Source: Streptomyces gobiensis (GTDB taxonomy: Bacteria > Actinomycetota > Actinomycetes > Streptomycetales > Streptomycetaceae). Taken from it: a stretch of 64,000 bases of DNA. Made by a program: the position numbers and the translations under genes. The first letter of the stretch is position 1; each line of letters opens with the position of its first letter. The notes under the pieces are model-generated. The model was not told where the DNA came from. It was given only the letters and a program-made list of their open reading frames with translations, and searched no databases. The stretch lies in NCBI RefSeq assembly GCF_021216675.1, contig NZ_CP086120.1:806001-870000 (forward strand). Direction: 5' to 3'. Of the stretch, positions 17,520-26,952 are shown piece after piece.

Positions 17520-17685
17520 CTAGGGGGTGTCTGGTGGGTCTCCGTGGAAGAAGGAGCGGCGTCTGGTGCGTGTGATCGCAAGGCGGAGGAGGAAGCCAAC
17601 CTGGTTGGTTGGCGACCGACGACAACGCAGCGAGCGTGCGTGCCAGGCGTCGCGACGCCGCGCGGATCCACCAGACACCCCCTAG
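17520..17685 (+). mobile_element. 166-bp element with terminal inverted repeats, copy A (MITE-like)
   Basis: Perfect 18-base terminal inverted repeats (17520-17537 and 17668-17685) begin with CTAG and contain GGGGGTGTCTGGTGG. The interior matches, over about 120 bases in the reverse orientation, the element at 59414-59575, including GGCGTCGCGACGCC and CCAACCTGGTTGG palindromes. It carries no transposase. The right end contains the stop codon of the L,D-transpeptidase gene. Short spurious frames inside such elements resemble hypothetical proteins that I remember from many Streptomyces genomes. Confidence 0.7.
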
Positions 17686-18932
17686 ATCCGGGGGCGGAGG
17701 CGGGCCTTGTCTGCGGGGGTCGAGCCCTCGCGGGTGCCTTCGAGCAGCGCGCTGCCCTTCCGCCACTTGTCCCAGGTCATGTTCCAGTCGCCGAATCCAT
17801 TGCCGAAGGCCGGCATCCGCGAGCCATCGGTGTTGACGTGTGTCACCAGGTCACCGGGCCGGATGGAGTTGAAGAACCAGCGGGCGTTGCTGGAGCTGGC
17901 CCCCGTGCAGCCGTGACTGACGTTGGCGACGCCGTGTGAACCCGCCGACCAGGGCGCGCCGTGCACATACTCGCCACTCCAGGTCAGCCGTGTGGCCCAG
18001 TAGACCGGCAGGTCGTAGAAATCGGATATGCCGACGCTGGCGCTGCGCATCCGGACGTAGGACGACTTCTCCAGCACCACCTTGGTGCCGTTGCGGGTGC
18101 GGTACCCGGCCATGCCGGTGGTGATCGGCATGGTGTTGACGACCTCACCGTTCTTCTTGACGGTCATCACCAGTGCGGAGGCGTCCGCGATGGCTTCGAT
18201 CCGGTCGCCGGTCTTCAGCTTCAGCGGCTTGGTCCTGCCGCCGTACAGCCCGTCACGGATCTTGACGCCCGCCAGCCGGCTCTTGGCGGTGATGGTGGCG
18301 TGGGCGGGCCAGTACTCCTTGGGGCGGTAGTGCAGCTTCTTGCCGTCCACCCAGTGCCAGGCGCCCTTGACGCTCGGCGTTGAGCGGACCTGGAGCGCTC
18401 GCTCAACTATTCGACGCTGCGCCTTGCCCTTGATCTTCTTACTGAGCTCGGCGGTGATGGGCTGTCCCACGCCGTAGGTGCCGCTGTCCGGCCCGAACTT
18501 CACCTTCAGCAGCTGTTTGGCATCGGGTTTGCGGGTGTCAAAGTTCACGGTACGGCGGCCGGGCTTGCCGCTCCTGTTCTCGGTGCTGATCTGCACCGTG
18601 TACGTCTGCCCGGCGGCCAGCGGGCTGGTACTGCGCCAGCTGCTGCCGTCCTCCGACAACTCCCCGCGCACATAGCGGCCGGCCGCGTCTATCGCGAGCA
18701 CGTCCGTGATCTGCCCGTTGCCGCTCTTGGAGGTGACCTCAAGCGGCTTGTCGGGGTCAACGGCACGGCTGCTGTTTCCGCCCATGCTGACGGCCACCTG
18801 GCTCGCGGCGTCGTACGGCTTCGCGGCCAGTGGGTGCGAGGAGTCACCGCACGCGGTCAGCACCATGGTGGGTGCCAGCAGCAGCGCGCAGCTCAGCGTG
18901 ATTCGTTTCGGTCCATGCGTCCCATAACTCAT
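17682..18932 (-). CDS. L,D-transpeptidase lipoprotein (YkuD) with Ig-like domains
   Basis: 416 residues. Signal peptide ends in LTAC with lipobox Cys28. Two Ig-like domains (about residues 45-245) precede a YkuD catalytic domain with the HGVANVSHGCTGAS motif, where the Cys is the nucleophile and the two His and Ser are conserved. It should form 3-3 (meso-DAP to meso-DAP or LL-DAP) cross-links in peptidoglycan outside the membrane, like mycobacterial LdtMt2. Monocistronic; its final codons and stop run into the terminal repeat of copy A, so the C-terminus may have been altered by the insertion. Confidence 0.9.
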   Translation of the reverse strand: MSYGTHGPKRITLSCALLLAPTMVLTACGDSSHPLAAKPYDAASQVAVSMGGNSSRAVDPDKPLEVTSKSGNGQITDVLAIDAAGRYVRGELSEDGSSWRSTSPLAAGQTYTVQISTENRSGKPGRRTVNFDTRKPDAKQLLKVKFGPDSGTYGVGQPITAELSKKIKGKAQRRIVERALQVRSTPSVKGAWHWVDGKKLHYRPKEYWPAHATITAKSRLAGVKIRDGLYGGRTKPLKLKTGDRIEAIADASALVMTVKKNGEVVNTMPITTGMAGYRTRNGTKVVLEKSSYVRMRSASVGISDFYDLPVYWATRLTWSGEYVHGAPWSAGSHGVANVSHGCTGASSSNARWFFNSIRPGDLVTHVNTDGSRMPAFGNGFGDWNMTWDKWRKGSALLEGTREGSTPADKARLRPRI

Positions 18933-18986
18933 GGCTTAAAAGTATGAAAACTGCTCATCATGGGCGCGCTGGATACGCCCACATGG

Positions 18987-19016
18987 GTCGACCCCGGGCG
19001 GTTGCCCGGGGTCGAT
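18987..19016 (-). terminator. Terminator of ctaC-ctaD-ctaF
   Basis: Stem of 12 perfect pairs (TCGACCCCGGGC with its complement, plus one wobble pair) and a GGTT-type loop, beginning 24 bases after the ctaF stop. Confidence 0.7.
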
Positions 19017-19039
19017 CCTTGACTTCTCGGCGAAACGTC

Positions 19040-19438
19040 CTACTGAGTCTGGTTCTCGCCGTGGTAGTACTCGAAGACCCAGCCGAAGATCGCGACCAGG
19101 ATGACCGGCACCGAGAAGTAGAGCAGCCACCAGCCGAAGACGACGCCCATGAAGGCGAGGGCGCTGCCGACGCCCACGGCGAGCGGCTGCCAGCTGTGCG
19201 GGCTGAAGAAGCCCAGCTCCCCGGCGTCGTCCGCGACGTCCGCTTCCTTGTTGTCCTGCGCCCCGGTGTCCACCCGGCGTGCGGTGAACGCCAGGTAGTA
19301 ACCGATCATGATGGCCAGTCCGAACGCCAGGAACAGCGCGGTGGTACCGACCGGTTCATTCGACCACACGCCGTACACAATGGCGACGATCAGAATGAAG
19401 GCCGACAGCCAGATGAACATCGTGCCCTGGATCTTCAC
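19040..19438 (-). CDS. ctaF: Cytochrome c oxidase subunit IV
   Basis: 132 residues with four membrane helices: [38 protein letters not shown], a third near [16 protein letters not shown], and [16 protein letters not shown]. This is the small actinobacterial-specific subunit IV of aa3 oxidase, found next to ctaC and ctaD. It overlaps the end of ctaD by 4 bp. No catalytic residues are expected; a role in supercomplex stability is known from mycobacterial structures. Confidence 0.93.
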   Translation of the reverse strand: MKIQGTMFIWLSAFILIVAIVYGVWSNEPVGTTALFLAFGLAIMIGYYLAFTARRVDTGAQDNKEADVADDAGELGFFSPHSWQPLAVGVGSALAFMGVVFGWWLLYFSVPVILVAIFGWVFEYYHGENQTQ

Positions 19439-21168
19439 TTTTCGCCCTCCTTCCTGCCGGTGAGCGCCTGGTCGGAGCCATGCGGATCGAGCTGCTCCAG
19501 CGCCGCGATGTCCGGGTGGTGCAGATCGAAGGCCGGAGATTCGGACCGGATCCGCGGCAGCGTGAGGAAGTTATGCCGCGGCGGCGGGCAGGACGTCGCC
19601 CATTCAAGTGAACGTCCATAGCCCCAAGGGTCGTCGACCTCGATCTTCTTGCCGTACTTCTGCGTCTTCCAGACGTTGTAGAGGAACGGCAGGAGCGACA
19701 TGCCCAGCAGGAACGAGCTGATCGTCGAGATGGTGTTCAGCGCGGTGAACCCGTCGGCGTTCAGATAGTCCGGGTAGCGCCGCGGCATGCCTTCGGCGCC
19801 CAGCCAGTGCTGGACCAGGAAGGTGCCGTGGAAGCCCACGAACAGCGTCCAGAAGGTGATCTTGCCAAGCCGCTCGTCGAGCATCTTGCCGGTGAACTTC
19901 GGCCACCAGAAGTGGAAGCCCGCGAACATCGCGAAGACCACGGTGCCGAACACCACGTAGTGGAAGTGCGCCACCACGAAGTACGAGTCGGAGATGTGGA
20001 AGTCCAGCGGCGGCGAAGCCAGGATGACTCCGGTCAGACCACCGAACAGGAAGGTGATCAGGAAGCCGACCGTCCAGAGCATCGGGGTTTCGAAGGAGAG
20101 CGAGCCCTTCCACATGGTGCCGATCCAGTTGAAGAACTTCACTCCGGTCGGGACGGCGATCAGGAAGGTCATAAAGGCGAAGAACGGCAGCAGCACACCG
20201 CCGGTGACATACATGTGGTGCGCCCACACGGTCACGGACAGACCGGCGATCGCGATGGTCGCCGCGATCAGGCCGATGTAGCCGAACATCGGCTTCCGGG
20301 AGAAGACCGGAATGACCTCGGAGACGATGCCGAAGAACGGCAGCGCGATGATGTACACCTCGGGATGGCCGAAGAACCAGAAGAGGTGCTGCCACAGCAG
20401 GGCACCGCCATTGGCCCCATCGAAGATATGCGCCCCGAATTGCCGGTCTGCCTCAAGGGCGAACAGCGCGGCGGCCAGGACCGGGAAGGCCAGCAGCACC
20501 AGCACACCGGTGAGCAGCACATTCCAGGTGAAGATCGGCATCCGGAACATCGTCATGCCCGGAGCGCGCATGCAGATGATGGTGGTGATGAAGTTGACCG
20601 CACCGAGGATCGTGCCGAAGCCGGAGAGGGCCAGACCCATGATCCACATATCGGCGCCCACGCCGGGCGAGCGGATCGCGTCATTGAGTGGTGCGTAGGC
20701 GAACCAGCCGAAGTTGGCCGCACCGTTCGGGGTGATGAAGCCGGCCACGGCGATCGTCGAGCCGAACAGATAGAACCAGTAGGCCAGCATGTTCAGCCGC
20801 GGGAACGCCACATCGGGCGCACCGATCTGCAGCGGCATGATCCAGTTCGCGAAACCGGCGAACAGCGGGGTCGCGAACATCAGCAGCATCACCGTGCCGT
20901 GCATGGTGAACAGCTGGTTGAACTGCTCGTTCGAGATGATCTGCGTACCCGGCCGGGCGAGTTCGGCGCGCATGAAGAGCGCCATCACACCGCCGATAAC
21001 GAAGAAGATGAACGAGGTGATCAGATAGAGCGTGCCGATCGTCTTGTGATCGGTGGTCGTCAGCCACTTCACCACGATGTTGCCGGGCTCTTTGCGCCGC
21101 ACCGGCAGCTCGTTCTCATATGAGTCGTCTGCTGCGGCGGCACCCTGGGGTTCGTTGAGGATGCTCAC
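19435..21168 (-). CDS. ctaD: Cytochrome c oxidase subunit I
   Basis: 577 residues, twelve membrane helices. Haem a and CuB ligands are visible: [10 protein letters not shown] (low-spin haem His), [17 protein letters not shown] (CuB His cross-linked to Tyr, H-x3-Y), AHHMYVTG (two CuB His) and the AHFHYVVFG pair (haem a3 and haem a). The GEFPGT-like sequence is absent, as expected, and the K-channel PKS region is replaced by a short loop. It reduces O2 to water and pumps protons. Overlaps ctaC by 4 bp and ctaF by 4 bp. Confidence 0.97.
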   Translation of the reverse strand: MSILNEPQGAAAADDSYENELPVRRKEPGNIVVKWLTTTDHKTIGTLYLITSFIFFVIGGVMALFMRAELARPGTQIISNEQFNQLFTMHGTVMLLMFATPLFAGFANWIMPLQIGAPDVAFPRLNMLAYWFYLFGSTIAVAGFITPNGAANFGWFAYAPLNDAIRSPGVGADMWIMGLALSGFGTILGAVNFITTIICMRAPGMTMFRMPIFTWNVLLTGVLVLLAFPVLAAALFALEADRQFGAHIFDGANGGALLWQHLFWFFGHPEVYIIALPFFGIVSEVIPVFSRKPMFGYIGLIAATIAIAGLSVTVWAHHMYVTGGVLLPFFAFMTFLIAVPTGVKFFNWIGTMWKGSLSFETPMLWTVGFLITFLFGGLTGVILASPPLDFHISDSYFVVAHFHYVVFGTVVFAMFAGFHFWWPKFTGKMLDERLGKITFWTLFVGFHGTFLVQHWLGAEGMPRRYPDYLNADGFTALNTISTISSFLLGMSLLPFLYNVWKTQKYGKKIEVDDPWGYGRSLEWATSCPPPRHNFLTLPRIRSESPAFDLHHPDIAALEQLDPHGSDQALTGRKEGEK

Positions 21169-22157
21169 GGGTTGTTGGTCTCCGCATTCTTGGCCGCGTC
21201 CGTCTGCGCAATGCCCGCCGGAAGGTAGCCGGTCTGGCCCTTCTCAGCCAGTTCCTCCAGGTGCTTCTGGTAGCGCTCCGGGGAAACCACCTTGACGTTG
21301 AAGAGCATCCGGGAGTGGTCCACACCGCACAGCTCGGCGCACTTGCCCCGGAAGGTCCCCTCCTTGTTCGGAGTCACCTCGAAGCGGTTGGTGTGTCCGG
21401 GGATGACGTCCTGCTTCATCAGGAACGGCAGCACCCAGAAGGAGTGGATGACGTCCCGCGAGGTCAGCACGAACTGGACCGTCTCGCCCTTGGGCAGCCA
21501 GAGGGTGGGCCCCGGGTTGCCGGTCTGCGGATTCCGGTCAGCCGGTGTACCGATGTCGTGGACGCCCTCGGCGCCCTCCGGTACGGCTGCCATCATGCGG
21601 TCCGGAATCGCGGCCAGTTCCCCGGCGTCCCGGTTGTCGCTGGACTTGTCGCCGTCCACGTCCGCCATGTAGTTGAAGGCCCAGCTCCACTGGAAGCCCA
21701 CCACATTGATGACATGGTCGGGCTTCTTGGAGGTCTCCAGGAGCGCCGCCTGATCACGTGCGGTGAAGTAGAAGAGCACCGAGACGATGATGAGCGGAAC
21801 GACCGTGTACAGGGCCTCGATGGGCATGTTGTACCGGGTCTGCGGAGGAATCTCCACCTTGGTCCGGGAGCGCCGGTGGAAGATGACGCTCCACAGGATC
21901 AGGCCCCACACCAGTACACCCGTGGCGAGCGCAGCCGCCCACGAGCCCTGCCACAGGGAGAGGATCCGCGGCGCCTCCTCCGTGACGGGGGTGGGCATAC
22001 CGAGGCGGGGGAAGTCCTTGTATGTGCAACCGGTCGCGGTCGCCAGGACCAGGCCCGCAGCAAGCGCCTGCGGCAGCATCCGCCGCATCGGGCGCCGCCT
22101 GGGGGGACCGCCCGCGCCCGCCAGGGCGTGGGGGAGGTCGGAGCCGTTGGGACTCAC
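21165..22157 (-). CDS. ctaC: Cytochrome c oxidase subunit II
   Basis: 330 residues from GTG 22157, which has GGAAGG 6 bases upstream. A signal sequence ends in ATGC with a likely lipid-modified Cys44, followed by two membrane helices and a CuA domain with the full ligand set [12 protein letters not shown] plus the upstream HSFWVLP His. It accepts electrons from QcrC. The N-terminus before the signal core carries a Pro/Gly/Arg-rich run coded by a GC-rich palindrome-like stretch (about 22085-22140) that may be a small inserted repeat. First gene of ctaC-ctaD-ctaF. Confidence 0.95.
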   Translation of the reverse strand: MSPNGSDLPHALAGAGGPPRRRPMRRMLPQALAAGLVLATATGCTYKDFPRLGMPTPVTEEAPRILSLWQGSWAAALATGVLVWGLILWSVIFHRRSRTKVEIPPQTRYNMPIEALYTVVPLIIVSVLFYFTARDQAALLETSKKPDHVINVVGFQWSWAFNYMADVDGDKSSDNRDAGELAAIPDRMMAAVPEGAEGVHDIGTPADRNPQTGNPGPTLWLPKGETVQFVLTSRDVIHSFWVLPFLMKQDVIPGHTNRFEVTPNKEGTFRGKCAELCGVDHSRMLFNVKVVSPERYQKHLEELAEKGQTGYLPAGIAQTDAAKNAETNNP

Positions 22158-22354
22158 GTAGCGCCTTCCCGAGAGTCTCGCCCGCTCGGCCGGGCGCGGC
22201 CGTATGGTTCGGGCGCCGGCCCTGGCGCGGGCAGGGGTTTGGATGTTTATGCGGAGCAAACCCTACTGGACGCTTTTTAGGGTCACGCGGGGAGGGTGGG
22301 TAACGCGCCGCTGCTCCCACTGATGGAGTGGGATCGCCGGGACCGGGAGCTGTT

Positions 22355-22383
22355 CTGACACCATTTCGCCTGCGCGTTAGCGT
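22355..22383 (+). promoter_or_regulatory. Promoter of the cysteine desulfurase gene, leaderless
   Basis: CTGACA (22355-22360) and TAGCGT (22378-22383) are spaced 17 bp and the GTG start begins 6 bases after the -10 box. There is no ribosome-binding site, so the transcript probably starts at or next to the GTG. Confidence 0.5.
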
Positions 22384-22389
22384 TTACTT

Positions 22390-23766
22390 GTGCCTTACTT
22401 TGACGCTGCTTCCGCCGTTCCGCTCCATCCCGTCGCCCGGCAGGCCCTGCTCGCCGCGCTGGATGAGGGCTGGGCTGATCCAGCCCGGCTGCACCGCGAG
22501 GGGCGGCGGGCCCGGATGCTGCTGGACGCGGCGCGCGAGACGGCCGCGGAGGGGGTGGGATGCCGCCCGGATGAGCTGGTCTTCGCACCATCGGGCACCC
22601 AGGCACTGCACTCCGGGATCGCCGGTGCGCTCGCCGGGCGGCGGCGGGCCGGGCGGCGGCTGATTGTCTCCGCCGTCGAGCACTCGGCGGTCCTGCACTC
22701 GGCGGCGGCCCATGAGGCGGACGGCGGCACGGTGACCGAGGTCGGTGTGGACCGGGGCGGCCGGGTCACAGCGGATGCCTTCGCGCAAGCGCTGCGGGAT
22801 GGGCGGGAAGGCCGGGACGCCGCCGCGCTGGCCTGTCTGCAGTCCGCCAACCACGAGGTGGGCACGGTGCAGCCGGTCGCTGATGTCTCCGGGGTGTGCC
22901 AGGAGGCGGGTGTGCCGCTGCTGGTGGACGCCGCGCAGTCGCTTGGCTGGGGATCCGTGGGCGGTGACTGGTCGCTGCTGACCGCCAGCGCGCACAAGTG
23001 GGGCGGGCCGAGCGGCGTGGGGTTGCTGGTGGTGCGCAAGGGCGTACGTTTCGCGGCCCGGCCGCCGACTGATGAACGGGAGTCGGGCCGTATGCCCGGC
23101 TTTGAGAACCTTCCGGCAATTATTTCCGCTGCGGCTTCCCTCCGGGCGGTGCAGGCCGAGGCGGGCGCGGAGGCGGAGCGGCTGCGGCCACTGGTGGACC
23201 GTATCCGCAACCGGGTGCCGGAGCTGGTACCGGATGTGCAGGTGGCCGGTGATCCGGTGCGGCGGCTGCCCCATGTGGTGACCTTCTCCTGCCTCTACGC
23301 GGACGGCGAGTCCCTGCTGCACGCGCTGGACCGCGCGGGCTTCTCGGTCTCCTCCGGCTCCTCCTGTACGTCCAGCACCCTGACCCCGAGCCATGTGCTG
23401 CGGGCGATGGGGGTGCTGTCGGGGGGCAACATCCGGGTCTCGCTGCCGCCGGGCACGACGGCGGAGGAGGTCGACGAGTTCCTCGCCGCGCTGCCGGAGG
23501 CGGTGGCCTCGGTACGGTCCCAGCTGGGCGCGCCAGCCACGGAGTCCGGCGGCTCCTCGGTCACCGTTGACTCGCTGGGCAAGCGGTGCCCGATCCCGGT
23601 GATCGAGCTGGCGAAGGTGATCGGCGACGTACCGGTGGGCGGCGTCGTCACGGTACTCGCCGACGACGAGGCGGCACGGCTGGACATCCCGGCATGGTGC
23701 GAAATGCGGGGCCACGAATACCTGGGCGCCAAAGGCACCACCCACCAAGTACGCCGCACAAAGTAA
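22390..23766 (+). CDS. Cysteine desulfurase fused to a TusA-type sulfurtransferase
   Basis: 458 residues. Residues 1-375 form an IscS/NifS-like PLP enzyme: VEHSAVLHSAA, LVDAAQSLGW, the Schiff-base Lys in TASAHKWGGPSG and the persulfide Cys in SSGSSCTSSTLTPSHVLRAMG. Residues about 385-458 form a TusA domain with the sulfur-carrying Cys in LGKRCPIPVIELAK. The fusion would take sulfur from cysteine and pass it within one polypeptide to the TusA Cys, for thio-modification or cofactor synthesis. Divergent from ctaC. The GTG has no ribosome site, consistent with the leaderless promoter noted. Confidence 0.88.
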   Translation: MPYFDAASAVPLHPVARQALLAALDEGWADPARLHREGRRARMLLDAARETAAEGVGCRPDELVFAPSGTQALHSGIAGALAGRRRAGRRLIVSAVEHSAVLHSAAAHEADGGTVTEVGVDRGGRVTADAFAQALRDGREGRDAAALACLQSANHEVGTVQPVADVSGVCQEAGVPLLVDAAQSLGWGSVGGDWSLLTASAHKWGGPSGVGLLVVRKGVRFAARPPTDERESGRMPGFENLPAIISAAASLRAVQAEAGAEAERLRPLVDRIRNRVPELVPDVQVAGDPVRRLPHVVTFSCLYADGESLLHALDRAGFSVSSGSSCTSSTLTPSHVLRAMGVLSGGNIRVSLPPGTTAEEVDEFLAALPEAVASVRSQLGAPATESGGSSVTVDSLGKRCPIPVIELAKVIGDVPVGGVVTVLADDEAARLDIPAWCEMRGHEYLGAKGTTHQVRRTK

Positions 23767-24120
23767 CCCCGCCGCAGGACGGCCCCGGAATGTTGTGGGC
23801 AGTCGTTCCGCAGGGCGTGGGGGCACCGCCTGGGGGCACCTCCCAGACGGAGTCTGGGGGAGGTAGCTGGGGGAGGGTGGGCACAACACCCGGCCACCGG
23901 CCCGCACCGGTGATGGCCGGGGCCCGGGGCGAAGCCCCGGTTTCCGGGAAGGGGCGGGAATTGGGGAAACCCCCACGGCACCCCGGCGCGGGGGCGAAGC
24001 CCCGCCAGGCGGCGGAGCCGCATATCGGCACAGCCGGGAAGGGGCGGGATACGGGGACACCCACCCGGGCGGGGCGAGCCCCCACGCGGTGGAGCCGCAT
24101 GGGGGCAGCCGGACAGCGGG
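23767..24120. repeat. Repeat-filled gap: composite repeat, copy 2
   Basis: The 354-bp gap between the desulfurase fusion and the PfkB kinase (convergent) consists mainly of repeats. A CCTGGGGGCACCTCCCAG / CTGGGGGAGG hairpin region (23829-23876) is followed by the GTGGGCACAACACC unit (23877-23974) shared with 333-426 and 54482-54577, and by a second, related unit (23980-24100) ending in GGGAAGGGGCGGGATACGGGG. No gene is supported. Confidence 0.65.
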
Positions 24121-25095
24121 CTAGGCCAGGTGAGCCTGGACCTCGGTGGCGGCGTCCGCCCCATACGCCTTGGTGAAGCGCTCCATAAAGTGCACCCGGT
24201 GCAGCTCGTACTCCTGCGTACCGACCGTCTCAATGACAAGCGTCGCCAGCATGCAGCCAACCTGCGCCGCCCGCTCCAGGCTCACCCCCCAGGCCAGCCC
24301 GGAGAGAAAGCCCGCACGGAACGCGTCGCCGACGCCGGTCGGGTCGGCCTTGGTCTCCTCCTCGGGGCAGCCGACCTCGATGACGGGCTCACCGGCCCGC
24401 ACGATACGGACACCACGCGCACCCAGCGTGGTGACCCGGGTGCCGACCCTGTCCAGGACCTCGTCGGCGGACCATCCGGTCTTGGTCTCGATGAGGGCCG
24501 TCTCGTACTCATTGGCGAAGAGGTAGGCCGCACCATCGGTCAGCGCCCGGATCTCCTCGCCGCCCATGCGCGCGAGCTGCTGCGAGTAGTCGGCGGCGAA
24601 GGGAATGCCCCGGGTGCGGCACTCCTCCGTGTGGCGCATCATCGCCTCGGGGTCGTCGGCGCCGATGTGGATCAGGTCCAGCACGCCGACGCGGTCGGCG
24701 ACCGACTGCAGTTCGATCTGCCGGGCCTCACTCATCGCTCCGGTGTAGAAGGAGCCGATCTGGTTGTGGTCGGTGTCGGTCGTGCAGACGAAGCGCGCGG
24801 TGTGCAGTACCTCGGAGATACGGACCGAGGCCGTGTCGACCCCGTGCCGTTCCAGCCAGGCACGGTATTCCGCGAAGTCGGCACCGGCGGCACCGACCAG
24901 GACGGGCTGGGCGCCGAGCTGGCCCATGCCGAAACAGATATTGGCCCCCACTCCGCCACGGCGGATGTCGAGGGTGTCGACCAGGAAGGACAGCGAAACG
25001 GTGTGCAGCTGATCGGCGACGAGCTGGTCCGCGAAGCGGCCAGGGAACGTCATCAGATGGTCAGTGGCGATGGAGCCGGAGACGGCGATACGCAC
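24121..25095 (-). CDS. adoK: PfkB family kinase, probable adenosine kinase
   Basis: 324 residues from GTG 25095 (GGAG 9 bases upstream), the length of mycobacterial AdoK. PfkB motifs are clear: IAVSGSIATDHLM, RRGGVGANICFGMGQLG (substrate lid), and DPTGVGDAFRAGF with the catalytic Asp and anion hole. Similarity in wording to AdoK (TARFVCTTD, GAMSEAR, DPEAMMRHTEECR) is far closer than to ribokinase or fructokinase. It would phosphorylate adenosine to AMP. The location near ctaC matches the mycobacterial order (Rv2200c ctaC, Rv2202c adoK), which supports the call; many annotations say only 'carbohydrate kinase'. Confidence 0.8.
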   Translation of the reverse strand: MRIAVSGSIATDHLMTFPGRFADQLVADQLHTVSLSFLVDTLDIRRGGVGANICFGMGQLGAQPVLVGAAGADFAEYRAWLERHGVDTASVRISEVLHTARFVCTTDTDHNQIGSFYTGAMSEARQIELQSVADRVGVLDLIHIGADDPEAMMRHTEECRTRGIPFAADYSQQLARMGGEEIRALTDGAAYLFANEYETALIETKTGWSADEVLDRVGTRVTTLGARGVRIVRAGEPVIEVGCPEEETKADPTGVGDAFRAGFLSGLAWGVSLERAAQVGCMLATLVIETVGTQEYELHRVHFMERFTKAYGADAATEVQAHLA

Positions 25096-25227
25096 GACGG
25101 GCTGCTCCTGTTGAGGCGACGAAAGGGACACTCAACGCTATCGGTTCAGCGCAAGATTCCCGACCGCGAAATACTACCCAAAAGTAGGGGATACCTGGCG
25201 GCAGGTGTTGTGCGTAGCGTCTGCCGT

Positions 25228-25446
25228 ATGACGAAGCGCACTCCCTCCCCCTCCCCTCCCGCTCCGGAACCCGAGTCGCTCGCTCAACTGCGCGGTGACT
25301 GCGCACGGATGGCTCCGCACTGGACGGCTGATCATCCCGGCGGCGGCGAGACCGCCAACCCCGTATCGCCGTCGCTGCTGCACGGCGTGACCGTGCCGCC
25401 GCGGTCCGCGCAGCTGCTGGACGGTATGTCCGACTACGGCGACTGA
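25228..25446 (+). CDS. Small hypothetical protein, Pro/Ser-rich N-terminus
   Basis: 72 residues starting MTKRTPSPSPPAPEPESLAQL and ending LLDGMSDYGD. No domain, signal or membrane segment. It is divergent from adoK and just upstream of the anchored protein at 25516, in the same direction. No ribosome site; TAGCGT lies 7 bases before the ATG, the same -10-like word as before the desulfurase fusion, so a leaderless message is possible. Real but unidentified at best. Confidence 0.5.
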   Translation: MTKRTPSPSPPAPEPESLAQLRGDCARMAPHWTADHPGGGETANPVSPSLLHGVTVPPRSAQLLDGMSDYGD

Positions 25447-25515
25447 CGGAACCGCGCGCTCCTCCGTCCCGTCCCATCGGCACCATGGACTGGCGGAGTC
25501 ATAAGGAGCGATGCG

Positions 25516-26886
25516 GTGAGCACCGACCCCCACATCCACGACGAACCGGTGGAGCCGCGTCGGCGCCGGTTCGCAGCCGTAGCCGTCGCGGCCGCGGTGC
25601 TGCTGGCCGGTGGCGGTGGCGCGTACTGGGCTTCGACCGCCATGAGCGGCGGAGAACCGGGCGACGCCGCCGCCCCGGTCGGCCCCGGAGGCAGCGGAGA
25701 GGCCACACCGCCGAAGATCGCGCTGGACGGCTATGGCGGGGAGCGCGCCGCCCACTCCGGCCAGGCGTACCGCGCCCAGGGCCCGCTTCCGGACGGCCCG
25801 GACCGGGCTCCGGTCTACCGGGGCACGGGATCCCCCGACAAGAAGGCGGTCGCCGAACTCGCCACCGCGCTCGGAGTCAAGAGCGCACCGGAGCTGAAAC
25901 AGAGCTCCTGGATGGTCAGTGATGGCAAGGACGGGATGGGTCCCGCGCTGCGGGTCACCGCCGAAGAGCCGGGAGACTGGTCGTACAGCCGCTACGCACA
26001 GGACGGTGACACCCCGGCGTCCAGCGGTGAGCCCCAGCAGAAGCCGGTGTCCGAGCAGCGGGCCAGGCGGGCGGCCGCGCCGGTGCTGAAGGCCCTGGGC
26101 CTGGGCGATGCCACGGTGGATACGGGCTCGACGGTCGGCGCGCTGCGCATGGTGCAGGCGGAGCCGCGGGTGGGCGAGCTGCCCACGCACGGCTGGCAGA
26201 CCGGGATCACGGTCGGCTCGGATGGCCAGCTGGTGCGCGCCAACGGGAAGCTGGGCCGGCTCACCAGGGGCGCGGACTATCCGGTGCTGAGCGCCGGGGA
26301 GGCGCTGAAGGCACTGAACAAGAGCTCCAGCGGCGCCAGCGGGATCCAGTGTGTACGGGCACCCTGTGAGCCCGGACCGGCCGACCAGCAGGGCCCGCTG
26401 AAGGTGACCGCCGCGGAGTTCGGTCTTGCGGCGCACTCCTCGAAGGGGCGGCAGCTGCTGCTGCCCTCATGGCTGTTCCAGGTCGAACAGGGACAGAGTG
26501 AGCATACGGTGGCGTATCCCGCGGTGGAACCGCGCTATCTGGCTCCGCGGCCCGTACCCGGCAGTGAGCCGGGCAAGCCCCCGGCCGCTCCCGCTGAACC
26601 TGGTGAGCCCGGCCGGCCCGGCGGTGCGGGGCAGTCGGTGGAGTCGTACAGCAGCAAGGACCGCGAGCTGACCCTGCACTTCTGGGGCGGGGTGTGCAGC
26701 GACTACTCGGCCAGCGCCGACGAGACGAAGAACACAGTCAAGGTCACGGTCACCGCGAGGGACAAGGAGCCCGGTCAGATCTGCATCAAGATCGCCAAGG
26801 CGATGACCGTGAAGGTCACCCTTGACCAGCCGGTCGGCGACCGCACCGTCGTCGACGCGGACGGCAACAAGATCCCGAAGAAGTAG
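25516..26886 (+). CDS. Membrane-anchored protein of unknown function
   Basis: 456 residues from GTG 25516, with AAGGAG 7 bases upstream. After a 19-residue basic cytoplasmic head there is one membrane segment (FAAVAVAAAVLLAGGGGAYW), then a long extracytoplasmic part with no enzyme motif. Two Cys occur close together in QCVRAPCEPG (about residue 278), and two more near the end (WGGVCSDY and GQICIKIAK), so disulfides are likely. A Pro/Gly/Glu-rich linker (about residues 350-375) separates a C-terminal beta-rich domain. I cannot name the family. It is probably cotranscribed with the small gene upstream. Confidence 0.75.
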   Translation: MSTDPHIHDEPVEPRRRRFAAVAVAAAVLLAGGGGAYWASTAMSGGEPGDAAAPVGPGGSGEATPPKIALDGYGGERAAHSGQAYRAQGPLPDGPDRAPVYRGTGSPDKKAVAELATALGVKSAPELKQSSWMVSDGKDGMGPALRVTAEEPGDWSYSRYAQDGDTPASSGEPQQKPVSEQRARRAAAPVLKALGLGDATVDTGSTVGALRMVQAEPRVGELPTHGWQTGITVGSDGQLVRANGKLGRLTRGADYPVLSAGEALKALNKSSSGASGIQCVRAPCEPGPADQQGPLKVTAAEFGLAAHSSKGRQLLLPSWLFQVEQGQSEHTVAYPAVEPRYLAPRPVPGSEPGKPPAAPAEPGEPGRPGGAGQSVESYSSKDRELTLHFWGGVCSDYSASADETKNTVKVTVTARDKEPGQICIKIAKAMTVKVTLDQPVGDRTVVDADGNKIPKK

Positions 26887-26912
26887 CAGATACCCCGGCC
26901 CTGTATACGTCG

Positions 26913-26943
26913 AAGGCGGCGACCCCGGTGGGGTCGCCGCCTT
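26913..26943. terminator. Bidirectional terminator
   Basis: Perfect 14-base stem, AAGGCGGCGACCCC with its complement and a GGT loop, between the convergent anchored-protein and iscA-like genes; the A and T runs at its feet suit both directions. Confidence 0.75.
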
Positions 26944-26952
26944 ACTGAGTCA

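Noticed and set aside
17544..17939. Short frames inside TIR copy A that look like hypothetical proteins
   Set aside because: They follow the repeat and recur in copy B, so they reflect the element and not a conserved gene.
22085..22157. Insertion of a small repeat in the ctaC 5' end
   Set aside because: The Pro/Gly/Arg-rich run looks like the CCTCCC/GGGAGG repeat type seen at 23829-23876, but the match is too short to claim; mentioned only in the ctaC entry.
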